This document shows positions 35,027-43,973 of a DNA stretch of 64,000 nucleotides, piece by piece. A program made the translations under genes and the position numbers. Location: positions 22,619-86,618 of the forward strand of contig NZ_JAQWCQ010000009.1 of the NCBI RefSeq assembly GCF_028705895.1. Direction: 5' to 3'. Position 1 is the first letter of the stretch. Every line of letters begins with the position of its first letter. This DNA comes from Massilibacteroides sp. (GTDB taxonomy: Bacteria > Bacteroidota > Bacteroidia > Bacteroidales > Tannerellaceae). The notes under the pieces are model-generated. The model saw only the letters and a program-made list of their open reading frames with translations. It made no database searches and was not told the origin of the DNA.

Positions 35027-35114
35027 ATTTGAATTATAATTTGTTATACGAATAGATATAGCTATCCTACCGGACATACCATATCCTTGAATTTTGTTTT
35101 AGTTTAAATAAGAA

Positions 35115-35489
35115 TTAAAGAATAGAAAAGACAGGAGGAGAACGTAAATTGAATAGTTTCTTATAGTTACCTAATGAAACCGCATTGGCAACATGTACGT
35201 AGGGATTACGATATAAAACAACACTCAGAATGCCCATCAGAGCAGACAGGACAATTGCTGTTGTAGTGAAATTAGACAATCCTGCAATGAGTATTATCTC
35301 TACATTCGTATGTGTATGATTGGGGTTGCCATTACAGTCCTTCTTATATGGATGGGAGTGAACAAGTATTTCATGACCATACCTATGGACATGAGGGAAA
35401 AATGTTATCCCTGTATAGTAAAATACAAAGATGCTCAGGAATAAAATTCCTGAACCGATTCTTCTCAAATGACTGTGTACAACTTTCAT
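35115..35489 (-). CDS. His-rich small membrane protein of the zinc-type operon
   Basis: A 124-residue protein with helices near 12-32 and 66-88. The loop between them is rich in His (FFPHVHRYGHEILVHSHPYK, then NPNHTHTN), probably a metal-binding periplasmic segment. Similar small His-rich proteins accompany metal receptors in Bacteroidota; not a named family here. Starts within the last 4 nt of the upstream gene. Confidence 0.65.
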   Translation of the reverse strand: MKVVHSHLRRIGSGILFLSIFVFYYTGITFFPHVHRYGHEILVHSHPYKKDCNGNPNHTHTNVEIILIAGLSNFTTTAIVLSALMGILSVVLYRNPYVHVANAVSLGNYKKLFNLRSPPVFSIL

Positions 35490-35935
35490 TTCAAGACTTT
35501 CACAAGTTCTGCATCTTCCAACATATACATCAAGTGTTCGTTATAGTTCATATTTAATACAAAACGACCTTTTAATTCAATGTATTTATCCGTTTTAATC
35601 CGCTTCAGGTCTGTGTGCCCTTTCTTAACGATAATTTCCATCACCGTTTCAATCCCTCCCATACTGCAAAAGAAACACATGGAAGAGGGAGTTGCAGAAA
35701 GTGCAAAGTATTTCCCTTCAGCATCAATCGGCACATAGAATCCCTGTATAGTAATTTCTTGTTTATTCAGTTTTTTGATAGTCTTACTATGTTGGGGAAT
35801 ATCATAATAAAACTGATTCGTCGGATCATAGGCTGTTTTCCATTTTATTTCTGCCAGTTGCTGCCAGGTAACCGGTTGCTGCGCCTGAAGCGCAATAACA
35901 ATAAATAAAAATAAAAGTACGAAGCGCGTTTTCAT
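35486..35935 (-). CDS. DUF3299-like secreted protein
   Basis: A 149-residue protein with a signal peptide (about 1-19) and a conserved central stretch ITIQGFYVPIDAEGKYFALS followed by PSSMCFFCSMGGIETVMEI (about 82-100). The CFFC pair and the preceding QGFYVP pattern resemble DUF3299. In Vibrio, a DUF3299 gene (zrgD) lies in a Zur-regulated zinc transport operon with an ATPase and FtsX-type permease, as here. A direct chelation or delivery role is inferred. Confidence 0.7.
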   Translation of the reverse strand: MKTRFVLLFLFIVIALQAQQPVTWQQLAEIKWKTAYDPTNQFYYDIPQHSKTIKKLNKQEITIQGFYVPIDAEGKYFALSATPSSMCFFCSMGGIETVMEIIVKKGHTDLKRIKTDKYIELKGRFVLNMNYNEHLMYMLEDAELVKVLK

Positions 35936-37191
35936 TCGCTTAATGTTTTAGATATATCCGTCTTCATTGCTTTTAATGCCGGTATAAATGCAGCCAAAAT
36001 ACCGATTAAGAGCGACAAAGATAATAAATATATGTCCCATAGGCTTATCCATTGACTTAAATCGTAATGGAAATTATTTTCCGCATAGATTGAAAGTAGC
36101 CACATCCCCGTGCGGCTGAATAGAAATCCGCCCAGATATCCGATCACTGCATAGCTTATACCCTCAATAATAACCATGGAGAATAACCGCAATGAACTTC
36201 CCCCCATTACCCGCATCAACGCCAGTTCATATTTGCGCTCTTTCAATGAATTAAGCAGAGAAATAAAGATGCTGAAAGCGGATATAAGGATAATGAAAAG
36301 AGCGATCAGATTCAGTGTTTCGATGCCTACGCCAAGTAAGGAATAGAGGCGGTTAATTTCCTGTGCGGGTGAGGCAGCCTGCATATTGGTTGATTGGTTA
36401 ATCATACGAGGTAAGGTAATTGCGCCCATCGGGTTTTTATAAGAAATAAGCAGGGAGGTGATTTCTCTGTCTGCCTCGTGATCGTGTTCGTGATCATGTT
36501 CTTCAGAGTCATGATGATGGCCTGCTTCATGTTCATGATCGTGCTCTTCGGATTCACCGTGATCATGTTCGTGATGGCTATGTATTTCCCAGACGCTTTC
36601 TATGCTTGTGAGGACTAATTGATCCAAAACCGTCCCTGTTTCTGAAAGAATGCCGGTTACTCTGTATTTGTTATCATCGTGTGAATGCCCGGCTCCTTCT
36701 ATCAGTCCGTGTACTCCGGCAAAGGTATCGTTTATTTGTAGTCCTGTCTGTCGGGCTACTTTCGCTCCGATAACGGCATCGAATGCTTTGTTCCATAATC
36801 TGCCTTCACTCAGCTCTCCATTGTAATGTTTCACGTATTCTTCGGTGGTTCCTACAATACGATAACCTTCGTAATTATCTCCGAATGCCTGCGGAATTGC
36901 CTCCTTAATCAGTGGATTCCCGGATAGTTTCAACGCTTCTTTATAGGAAATGTTTCCTGTGGGATAATCCACATGATATATACCGGAGAGGATAAGTTGC
37001 AAAGGACTACCTTTAGCCCCGACTACCAAATCAACCCCTTTCGCATTGCGTTCCATCTGTTCTTCAAAGCCATCTCTCAGCAAAAGCAATAGAGAGATAA
37101 TCGCAATGCCGGAAGTAAATAATAAAATATTAAGTATCGAAGAGAGTGGCTTCGATTTGATCTGTTTGAATGCTAACTGAAATAAATTCAT
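35932..37191 (-). CDS. FtsX/MacB-type permease with a His-rich periplasmic loop
   Basis: A 419-residue permease with an N-terminal helix (about 20-40) and three C-terminal helices (about 290-415). The periplasmic domain carries an extra low-complexity metal-binding loop at about 200-245, built of HEHDHGESEEHDHEHEAGHH-type repeats. Such loops are common in zinc transporters and indicate Zn(II) capture. Start overlaps the ATPase gene by none (2 nt gap), and the next gene by 4 nt. Confidence 0.85.
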   Translation of the reverse strand: MNLFQLAFKQIKSKPLSSILNILLFTSGIAIISLLLLLRDGFEEQMERNAKGVDLVVGAKGSPLQLILSGIYHVDYPTGNISYKEALKLSGNPLIKEAIPQAFGDNYEGYRIVGTTEEYVKHYNGELSEGRLWNKAFDAVIGAKVARQTGLQINDTFAGVHGLIEGAGHSHDDNKYRVTGILSETGTVLDQLVLTSIESVWEIHSHHEHDHGESEEHDHEHEAGHHHDSEEHDHEHDHEADREITSLLISYKNPMGAITLPRMINQSTNMQAASPAQEINRLYSLLGVGIETLNLIALFIILISAFSIFISLLNSLKERKYELALMRVMGGSSLRLFSMVIIEGISYAVIGYLGGFLFSRTGMWLLSIYAENNFHYDLSQWISLWDIYLLSLSLLIGILAAFIPALKAMKTDISKTLSE

Positions 37192-37193
37192 AC

Positions 37194-37829
37194 TTATAAT
37201 GTAATGATGTTTTGGAAATGACCTAAGAGACGTTTGTCATGCGTTACAATAATAAGACTTGCACCGGTAATTTCGGCTTGCGACTTTAAGAGTTTGAGCG
37301 ACTCTTCACAATTATTGTCATCCAGACTTGATGTGGGTTCGTCTGCCAGAATTAATACGGGATTATTGATCATTGCACGGGCGATAGATAATCTTTGTTT
37401 TTCGCCTTCACTAAGTCGGTTCACTCTTTCATCACATTTATCTGCCAGATTTAGTCGTTGCAATATATCTTTTATTGTTTGGTCGGAAATCGTTTTATGG
37501 TTCAGGTAAGGCACTAAACGAATATTATCAATTACAGAAAGGGCTTGTACGAAATGAGGCTTTTGAAAGACCACTCCGATTTCTTTTCCTCTGTATTTAT
37601 CCAAAAGACTTTCGTGCAATTTCGTAATATCTGTTCCGGCTATCGTGACCGAACCGGAAGATGGATTCAGTAATCCGGCCAACAAATGCAGCAATGTCGT
37701 TTTTCCGCAACCTGAAGGCCCCATGATAAGCAGGTGTCTCCCCTTTTCACAATCGATGTCAGGAAAATCAAAACTTGTACCATTTTCGTATGAAAAAATC
37801 AGTCCTCTTGTAACAAGTACATACTCCAT
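37194..37829 (-). CDS. ABC ATPase of the zinc-type transporter
   Basis: A 211-residue ATPase: Walker A GPSGCGKTT (about 37-45), FQKPHFVQALSV Q-loop, signature LSEGEKQRLSIARAM (about 136; Glu for Gly in the second position of LSGGE), Walker B VLILADEPTSSLDD (about 155-168), VTHDKR H-loop. It is first in the operon, has its own -7 box at 37847-37854, and divergently faces a TonB receptor. Confidence 0.9.
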   Translation of the reverse strand: MEYVLVTRGLIFSYENGTSFDFPDIDCEKGRHLLIMGPSGCGKTTLLHLLAGLLNPSSGSVTIAGTDITKLHESLLDKYRGKEIGVVFQKPHFVQALSVIDNIRLVPYLNHKTISDQTIKDILQRLNLADKCDERVNRLSEGEKQRLSIARAMINNPVLILADEPTSSLDDNNCEESLKLLKSQAEITGASLIIVTHDKRLLGHFQNIITL

Positions 37830-37846
37830 AAGAATAAAGTTTTGGG

Positions 37847-37854
37847 CAAATATA
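37847..37854 (-). promoter_or_regulatory. -7 box of the zinc-type ABC operon
   Basis: TATATTTG on the minus strand fits TAnnTTTG, 17 nt upstream of the ATG at 37829. Confidence 0.65.
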
Positions 37855-37867
37855 AAGAATTATATAA

Positions 37868-37882
37868 TGCAGCAGTGTTGCA
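37868..37882. promoter_or_regulatory. Zur/Fur operator candidate TGCAGCA-G-TGTTGCA
   Basis: A 15-nt palindrome with one mismatch, placed between the two divergent -7 boxes: 13 nt from the minus-strand box and 16 nt from the plus-strand box. It would cover the core of both promoters. A second, weaker palindrome AATGTTGCTACATT (37891-37904) overlaps the plus -7. Confidence 0.6.
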
Positions 37883-37898
37883 TTTACAAAAATGTTGC

Positions 37899-37906
37899 TA
37901 CATTTG
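37899..37906 (+). promoter_or_regulatory. -7 box of the divergent TonB receptor
   Basis: TACATTTG on the plus strand fits TAnnTTTG, 68 nt upstream of the ATG at 37975. Confidence 0.65.
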
Positions 37907-37974
37907 CATATTCTTTTATCAAAGAATCCAAACAAACACGAAGTGGTTTGTAGTACTCAAAGCTAAAAAAACAG

Positions 37975-40092
37975 ATGAAATATATTTTACTCCTTCTGGT
38001 CTGTACTTGTTTTTTTGCTCCCTCTTTCGCCCAACAGGTGCAAGACAGCATACAGTTAAATGAAGTTGTTGTAAAAGGTAGTAGTCAATCTGCTATCCGT
38101 ATGCGAAACTCATTAAATGTTACACAGGTGAATCGTTCCTTTATGCGAGAGAATTTGTCGGGAAGTTTAATGCAGACATTGGAACATATTCCCGGTGTCA
38201 AGGCCATGTCTATTGGCTCGGGACAATCCAAACCGACCATTCGGGGGATGGGATTTAACCGTTTGGTTGTGGCTGAAAATGGAATCAAGCATGAAGGTCA
38301 ACAATGGGGAGAAGATCACGGATTGGAGATTAATCAGTTTGCGGTTGACGGAGTAGAGGTAATAAAGGGGCCGGCATCGTTAATGTATGGCTCAGATGCA
38401 ATCGGAGGAGTAATAAACCTGAAAAACAACTCCTTGCCGATCGAGCGTTTGGAAGGTGAAGTCGAACTTTTTACCCGTACGAACAATGAGTCCATCGGAA
38501 TATCAGCCAATTTGCAAGGACGCGAAAAGCATTTCTTTTATCGGGCTAATCTAACGTGGATAGACTATGGAGATTACAAAGTGCCGGCAGATAGTATTCA
38601 GTATTATTCTTATTATTTCCGACTGAAGGATAAACGACTGCGTAATACGGCCGGGAAAGAGCGAAACGGAAGTATCACTCTTGGATGGCAGGGTGAGAAA
38701 TACCGGACTGCTTTCTACATAGATAATGTTTATGCCAAAAGTGGTTTTTTTGCCAATGCACATGGATTGGAAATACGAGTATCAGATATTGATTATGATC
38801 ATTCCTCGCGTGATGTGGATCTGCCGTATCATGACGTAAACCATTTTAAAGTGGCCAATCTTACCACCGTTTATCTTGGCAATAGTCGTTTGGAGGGGAG
38901 ATTTGCCTATCAGAATAATTTAAGGAAAGAGTTTGCCGAAGCGGTATCGCATGGCTATATGCCGATTCCTCCGGATAATCTGGAGCGAAAGTTTGATAAG
39001 GATACCTACTCCAGCGCTGTGGATCTACATTTTTCTCCGGCAGAAGCTCATGAGGCTACTGTGGGTATAAGCGGGGAACATCAGGATAATCGCAGAGCGG
39101 GTTGGGGTTTTATTATTCCGGATTTTCGCACGTCCTCTTTTGGTTTATTTGCGTATGACCGATTTCATCTGACAGAAAAATTGATTTTAAGCGCCGGCCT
39201 TCGGTTTGATCGTACTACAGTAAAGACCGAAGCATACAATGACTGGTTCAAAACACCTGTTGAAAGCGAAGATTCACTTTATAAGAAGAGGTCGTTAGCC
39301 TTGAACCGCTCGTTCAATAGTCTGACTTGGTCTGCCGGTCTGAATTACACTTCAGGTTATTGGTCGTTCAAGGGAAATATAGGTAAAAGCTACCGCGCAC
39401 CTATTGCAAAGGAGCTAAGTTCAGACGGGATCAATTATCATATCTTTCGCTATGAAAAAGGAGAAAGCACGCTTTCATCGGAGGAATCTTATCAAATTGA
39501 CGCCGGGGTGAACTGGGATAACGGACGTATTGCTCTTCTTTTGGAGCCTTATCTGAATTATTTCCCTAATTATATCTATCTCAGTCCTACTCCGGATTAT
39601 TATGAAGGTTTGCAAATGTATCAATACGTGCAGAACCGTGTGATCCGCTATGGGTTTGAAGGAACAGCAAATTATAAACTGACAAACGAGATAGAAGCCG
39701 GGGTGACTACGGAATATTTGTACGCCTCGCAACGTTCGGGTGATAAGAAGGGATACGGGCTACCTTTCTCTCCGCCTTGGAGTACTACATTTTCACTGAA
39801 ATATATGCCGGATAAGCTCGGCATCGGCAAGAACAGGTATATTTCCATGGATTATAAGGTAGTCGGCAAACAGAACCGAATCGTTCCGCCAGAGAAAACA
39901 ACATCGGGTTATCAGGTTCTTAGTGCAGCAGTCGGATGTGACTTTACGCTGGGAAAACAACTGATGCAGGTCAATTTTCAGGGGCAAAATCTGCTCAACA
40001 AAAGATATTACGATCATACGGGATATTATCGGTTGATCGAAGTTCCCGAACCGGGGCGCAGTTTTACGTTATTAATAGGTATGAAATTTTGA
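37975..40092 (+). CDS. ZnuD-like TonB-dependent receptor
   Basis: A 705-residue receptor with signal peptide (about 1-19, ending SFAQ), a TonB box-like QLNEVVVKGS (about 27-36), plug (about 45-165) with KPTIRGMGFNRLVVAENGIK and YGSDAIGGVINL (about 138), then barrel to FTLLIGMKF. No carboxypeptidase-like extension, unlike the 800-residue receptor. Size and the downstream His-rich lipoproteins and Fur-family gene make zinc uptake the best guess. Head of a three-gene plus-strand operon. Confidence 0.85.
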   Translation: MKYILLLLVCTCFFAPSFAQQVQDSIQLNEVVVKGSSQSAIRMRNSLNVTQVNRSFMRENLSGSLMQTLEHIPGVKAMSIGSGQSKPTIRGMGFNRLVVAENGIKHEGQQWGEDHGLEINQFAVDGVEVIKGPASLMYGSDAIGGVINLKNNSLPIERLEGEVELFTRTNNESIGISANLQGREKHFFYRANLTWIDYGDYKVPADSIQYYSYYFRLKDKRLRNTAGKERNGSITLGWQGEKYRTAFYIDNVYAKSGFFANAHGLEIRVSDIDYDHSSRDVDLPYHDVNHFKVANLTTVYLGNSRLEGRFAYQNNLRKEFAEAVSHGYMPIPPDNLERKFDKDTYSSAVDLHFSPAEAHEATVGISGEHQDNRRAGWGFIIPDFRTSSFGLFAYDRFHLTEKLILSAGLRFDRTTVKTEAYNDWFKTPVESEDSLYKKRSLALNRSFNSLTWSAGLNYTSGYWSFKGNIGKSYRAPIAKELSSDGINYHIFRYEKGESTLSSEESYQIDAGVNWDNGRIALLLEPYLNYFPNYIYLSPTPDYYEGLQMYQYVQNRVIRYGFEGTANYKLTNEIEAGVTTEYLYASQRSGDKKGYGLPFSPPWSTTFSLKYMPDKLGIGKNRYISMDYKVVGKQNRIVPPEKTTSGYQVLSAAVGCDFTLGKQLMQVNFQGQNLLNKRYYDHTGYYRLIEVPEPGRSFTLLIGMKF

Positions 40093-40158
40093 GATCTCAA
40101 TTATATAATCAATTCAAATGTATCAACCGGGCAATATGCCCATAACTCTGTTAAAATT

Positions 40159-40602
40159 ATGAATAGAAAAATAAGTTTAGGAGTAACGATCCTTTTAGGT
40201 CTTTGCCTTAGTTTCTTCACCTCGTGCGATGACGACAACGACGACCCGTCTAAACCGGAGATTACTCTTGAAGAAGTAGGACATGAAAACAGCAAAGCCG
40301 TTGCACCCGGATCTGATTTGCACTTGGAGGCAATAATCACAGCGGAAGGAATAATAAAGCAAATTGACGTAGAGATTCACCAGGAAGACGGAAGCTATGA
40401 AATCGAAGAATCTTATACCGACAGTAAATATGTCGGCGTAAAGAACGTAACATTCCATGAACATATAGATATTCCTGCAGATGCACCTGAAGGAGATTAT
40501 CATCTGCACCTGACAGTAACCGATGAAATGGGACAAACATCAACCGCAGAAGCAGAGCTTTCTGTAAATGCAGAAGCGGAACATAGTGATCACGAACATT
40601 AA
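40159..40602 (+). CDS. DUF4625-type lipoprotein, His/Asp-rich
   Basis: A 147-residue lipoprotein with lipobox FTSC at about 20-23 followed by DDDNDD, then one Ig-like domain of the DUF4625 type (ITLEEVGHENSKAVAPGSDL at about 35, YHLHLTVTDEMGQ near 118). Tail AEHSDHEH is His-rich and may bind metal. Paralogue of the next gene. In a probable zinc locus, it may capture metal at the surface; this is inference. Confidence 0.75.
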   Translation: MNRKISLGVTILLGLCLSFFTSCDDDNDDPSKPEITLEEVGHENSKAVAPGSDLHLEAIITAEGIIKQIDVEIHQEDGSYEIEESYTDSKYVGVKNVTFHEHIDIPADAPEGDYHLHLTVTDEMGQTSTAEAELSVNAEAEHSDHEH

Positions 40603-40616
40603 TAATCAAAAAAAGT

Positions 40617-41090
40617 ATGAATAGAATCGTACTATCAGTCGTTACCGCGCTCCTCCTTTTAGGTGGTTGCGGTAGCGATAATGACGATCAGGTCAGTAAA
40701 CCTGCTATCGACATGGACTATGCAGAAGCATTTCCCAAGAACTGTGTAACGGTATATAGAGGAGAGAGTTTTGAGTTTAAGGCCATATTCAGTGATGAAC
40801 AGGAGTTAGGCAATTACAATCTGGAGATTCATAATAATTTCGACCATCATTCGCACAGTACTGATGATGTTGCCTGCGATTTGGAAGACAAAAAATCTCC
40901 CGTAAATGCGTTTGTTTATAACAAAAGCTTCTCCATTCCTTCGGGACAAACCAAGTATAATGCCTCAGCAACGATTGAAATTCCTGCAGACATAGATACA
41001 GGTGATTACCACTTTATGATTCGCGTAACGAATCAGGCTGCCTGGCAGGAAATAAAGGGTATCAGTATAAAAATAAGTGACAGAAAATAA
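40617..41090 (+). CDS. second DUF4625-type lipoprotein
   Basis: A 157-residue lipoprotein, paralogous to the preceding gene, with lipobox LGGC at about 16-19, GSDNDDQ start, the Ig-like segment AFPKNCVTVYRGESFEFKAI (about 39) and a central HNNFDHHSHS metal-like cluster (about 72-81). 14 nt after the paralogue. It ends 5 nt from the convergent Fur-family gene. Confidence 0.75.
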   Translation: MNRIVLSVVTALLLLGGCGSDNDDQVSKPAIDMDYAEAFPKNCVTVYRGESFEFKAIFSDEQELGNYNLEIHNNFDHHSHSTDDVACDLEDKKSPVNAFVYNKSFSIPSGQTKYNASATIEIPADIDTGDYHFMIRVTNQAAWQEIKGISIKISDRK

Positions 41091-41095
41091 TACGG

Positions 41096-41509
41096 CTATT
41101 TCTTCTTAAGGCACTTAGGGCAGACTCCTTCATACAAAACCTGTGTTTCATTTACCTTATAACCAGGAGGAAGGCTTGAAACATTCGATTTGACATCCGT
41201 ATCTAAACATGTTACGTTATCGCATTCGGTACAATGAAAATGCGGATGCACTTCCGGGTAAAGAAGTTTGTCATTAAGTGCATACTTAACGGATGCGTCG
41301 TGTAATATTATGCGGTGAATTATTCCTTTTTCCTCCAGCGTCTTCAGCGAACGATAGAACGTAACACGGTCAAACAAGTCAGGCAACACCTCTTTGATCT
41401 CATGTTCGGAAAGAGCCACTCCTTTCGTCAGCAATTCGTTTACGATATGCTTCCGACATCCCGTGTTCTTGAGCCCATGCGCTTTTAATATGTGTTCTGC
41501 GTTTACCAT
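41096..41509 (-). CDS. Fur-family metalloregulator (Zur-like)
   Basis: A 137-residue Fur-family repressor. Winged helix (about 1-80) with RVTFYRSLKTLEEKGIIHRI (FDRVTFYRSLKTL, DNA-recognition helix), followed by a dimer domain with HPHFHCTECDNVTCLD (about 93-108) and the C-terminal CPKC pair (about 130-133). The two CxxC pairs (CTEC, CPKC) are the structural zinc site typical of Fur/Zur/PerR. Its specificity cannot be read from sequence, but the neighbours favour Zur. The ATG at 41509 was chosen; a GTG at 41527 would fall in the -7 box. Confidence 0.85.
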   Translation of the reverse strand: MVNAEHILKAHGLKNTGCRKHIVNELLTKGVALSEHEIKEVLPDLFDRVTFYRSLKTLEEKGIIHRIILHDASVKYALNDKLLYPEVHPHFHCTECDNVTCLDTDVKSNVSSLPPGYKVNETQVLYEGVCPKCLKKK

Positions 41510-41526
41510 AATCTCATTGTAAAACA

Positions 41527-41547
41527 CAAAGATAGCAAGTATTTGCT
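41527..41547 (-). promoter_or_regulatory. -7 box of the Fur-family gene with overlapping palindrome
   Basis: TATCTTTG (41527-41534, minus strand) fits TAnnTTTG. Immediately upstream AGCAAGTATTTGCT (41534-41547) is a palindrome with one mismatch, placed for autoregulation. Confidence 0.55.
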
Positions 41548-41558
41548 TATTTTTCTCT

Positions 41559-41566
41559 TATATTTG
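41559..41566 (+). promoter_or_regulatory. -7 box of the GH123-like gene
   Basis: TATATTTG on the plus strand fits TAnnTTTG, 43 nt upstream of the ATG at 41610. Confidence 0.6.
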
Positions 41567-41609
41567 CCGGAACAGACATGAAAACATGTATAACATTAAA
41601 TATCTAATC

Positions 41610-43376
41610 ATGAAAAAGACGCTTTTGTTCTGCGCTCTATTTGCTTTTAGCTATACCGTTGCCGCCCAGAATTCCAGAATTCTTATGGATGAGTTTACCG
41701 AACTGAAGGACACCAAACCGCATGATAGTGAAGAGGTCTGGACTAAACTTCCTTCTACTCCCCAGTTCAGTTGGGGCAGTACTGATATTCGTTATCCTAA
41801 GTTGTCTGTTCCTTCTGTCAGCAAAACGACTCGTTGGCAGGCTAAAGCATGGAAAGGGGAACGGGTAAATGCGCAGGCTGTTGTATGGAGTAATACGGAT
41901 TTGAAAAATGCGGTTCTTACGGTTAGTGATCTTAAAAGTGGTTCGAACCTGATTCCGGCTTCTGAGGCGGAGGCTTCATTTGTGCGTTATGTTATGACAG
42001 ATGAACTGAGCAAGGATGGTAAAACAGGATGTGGACATCGACCGAATAAGGCCGACTGGGATTCGTCTATGGTAGCCGACATATTGGATAATGTGAAGAT
42101 ATTAGATATTAATGCTTGCACTACGCAGCCGGTATGGGTAAATATCTGGATTCCTCAAGACGCTAAAGCCGGAAAATACACCGGTACGCTGACTGTCTCA
42201 GGTGCTAATTTTAAACCGTTGAGATTACAACTGAACGTGGAGGTTCTGAATCATACGCTACCTGCACCTGAAGACTGGAAGTTTCATGTGGATTTCTGGC
42301 AAAACCCATATTCTGTTGCCCGTTATTATGACGTGCCGCTATGGAGTCAGGAGCATTTTGATGCTATGCGCCCGATCATGAAGATGCTGGCCAATGCAGG
42401 GCAGAAAGTGATTACGGCAAGTATTATGCATAAGCCTTGGGCAGGACAAACGGAAGATCATTTTGATAGCATGGTTGCCAAGACCAAACATATAGACGGT
42501 TCCTGGTCGTATGATTATACGGTTTTCGACAAATGGGTTGAGTTCATGATGAATGAGATTGGTATCACAAAACAAATCAACTGCTACACACTAATTCCTT
42601 GGGCTTTAAGCTTCGATTATATTGATCAGGCAACAAACAGGGTATTATATGTAGAGGCAAAACCGGGTAGTGTTGTCTATGAAAATTATTGGGGTAATTT
42701 CCTGAAAGATTTTGCCCGCCACCTGAAAACAAAAGGCTGGTTCGACATTACGACCATTTCGATGGATGAACGGAAATTGGAAGATATGAAAGAAGCAATC
42801 AAGGTGATTAAAAAAGCCGATCCGGACTTTAAAATTGCTTTGGCCGGACTTTATCATGACGAAATCCAGGCCGACTTATATGATTATTGTGTTGCCTACG
42901 GCATTCCATTTCCTGAAGCCGTAAGAGAAGAGAGAGCCAAGAGCGGAAAAATCAGCACCGTTTACACCTGCTGTTCCGAACCGCTTCCTAACATTTTCAC
43001 GTTTTCTCCTCCTGCAGAAGCATCCTGGACATTCTGGCATGCCGTAGCCGGTAATTACGACGGATTCCTCCGTTGGGCATGGAACAGTTGGACGATCGAT
43101 CCGCTTCACGATAGTCGTTTCCGCACATGGGCAGCCGGCGACTGTTATCAGATTTATCCCGGACCACGCAGCAGTATTCGTTGGGAACGTGTAGTAGAAG
43201 GCATTCAGGATGCTGAAAAGATCCGTCTTCTTCGAAAAGAATTTCAGGAAAAAGGACAAAAGAGCAAATTAGACAAATTGAACAAAGCCGTTTCTTTGTT
43301 CGTTCACGAAAACCTAACACCGGAGAATGCCGATGAAATGGTCAATAACGGAAGGAAAATATTAAATTCATTCTGA
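41610..43376 (+). CDS. GH123-like (DUF4091) glycoside hydrolase
   Basis: A 588-residue secreted protein: signal peptide (about 1-19, ending VAAQ), an N-terminal beta domain (about 60-205) and a TIM-barrel catalytic region of DUF4091/GH123 type (about 215-530). GH123 enzymes are beta-N-acetylgalactosaminidases that use a neighbouring Asp-Glu pair; here SMDERKLEDM (near residue 390) offers the DE pair, and the C-terminal region has the aromatic WAWNSWTIDPL and PGPRSSIRWER motifs of the family. The ATG at 41610 gives a correct signal peptide. Substrate unproven; no sus genes adjacent. Confidence 0.8.
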   Translation: MKKTLLFCALFAFSYTVAAQNSRILMDEFTELKDTKPHDSEEVWTKLPSTPQFSWGSTDIRYPKLSVPSVSKTTRWQAKAWKGERVNAQAVVWSNTDLKNAVLTVSDLKSGSNLIPASEAEASFVRYVMTDELSKDGKTGCGHRPNKADWDSSMVADILDNVKILDINACTTQPVWVNIWIPQDAKAGKYTGTLTVSGANFKPLRLQLNVEVLNHTLPAPEDWKFHVDFWQNPYSVARYYDVPLWSQEHFDAMRPIMKMLANAGQKVITASIMHKPWAGQTEDHFDSMVAKTKHIDGSWSYDYTVFDKWVEFMMNEIGITKQINCYTLIPWALSFDYIDQATNRVLYVEAKPGSVVYENYWGNFLKDFARHLKTKGWFDITTISMDERKLEDMKEAIKVIKKADPDFKIALAGLYHDEIQADLYDYCVAYGIPFPEAVREERAKSGKISTVYTCCSEPLPNIFTFSPPAEASWTFWHAVAGNYDGFLRWAWNSWTIDPLHDSRFRTWAAGDCYQIYPGPRSSIRWERVVEGIQDAEKIRLLRKEFQEKGQKSKLDKLNKAVSLFVHENLTPENADEMVNNGRKILNSF

Positions 43377-43472
43377 AAGAAATAAGAAATCCATATTAAT
43401 GCTGACAGCATATCCTTTGTTATAATAAATCAGTCATAGTGTTTTTTTAGAAAATACCGAATAGTTAAACTT

Positions 43473-43492
43473 TTGAAGCTCTTGGTTTGAAA
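43473..43492. repeat. degenerate copy of the 22-bp repeat
   Basis: TTGAAGCTCTTGGTTTGAAA resembles the complement of the middle unit at 13653-13718 (about 17 matching positions with one gap). Confidence 0.5.
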
Positions 43493-43707
43493 AAATCAAA
43501 ACGTTGGCAAATCTCCTGTTTTTATGTCGGATTGATACCGATCGCAAAAGAGGCTTTTTGGGCTGACTTCTCTAACAAAATAACGAAGTATGTGCCTGAA
43601 GAGCAGAATTCGGGAGACGTTGTTTAAATTGCATTATCCGGCATGTCCGTTTTTTTCAAGATTTGTAAAAAGAAAAAAAACCAAAATTGCGCTACTCTTT
43701 TTTGAAG

Positions 43708-43760
43708 ATAAAGGATATATTTCGAAAGATAACCTTTATTTTTTGGAATACAACCTTTAT
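43708..43760. repeat. cluster of 21-nt repeat units
   Basis: AACCTTTAT recurs at 43731 and 43752, a 21-nt period, in inverse orientation to ATAAAGG at 43708. Same family as 3247-3292. Confidence 0.55.
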
Positions 43761-43973
43761 TTTTTGGGTGAAAAAACGGTCTTTCTTTGTCATTATGGAA
43801 TATTTATTGGTTTGAAACTATATAAACGAAAGAAAAATGAGGTTAAGTGCTTTTAAAGTGCGTAAGCAAAATGGTTAAAATAGTTTCTTTTTGTCTTGTA
43901 TTCATGTGTTTCGCCAAACACCAAATCAGGTATAAAAAAATAGAGAATGCATTCAAAACAGATTCTAATATTT

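Noticed and set aside
43590..43856. Short protein of 88 residues in the large intergenic region
   Set aside because: It runs through the 21-nt repeat cluster, has a Lys/Phe-rich low-complexity make-up, and lacks a promoter and family resemblance.
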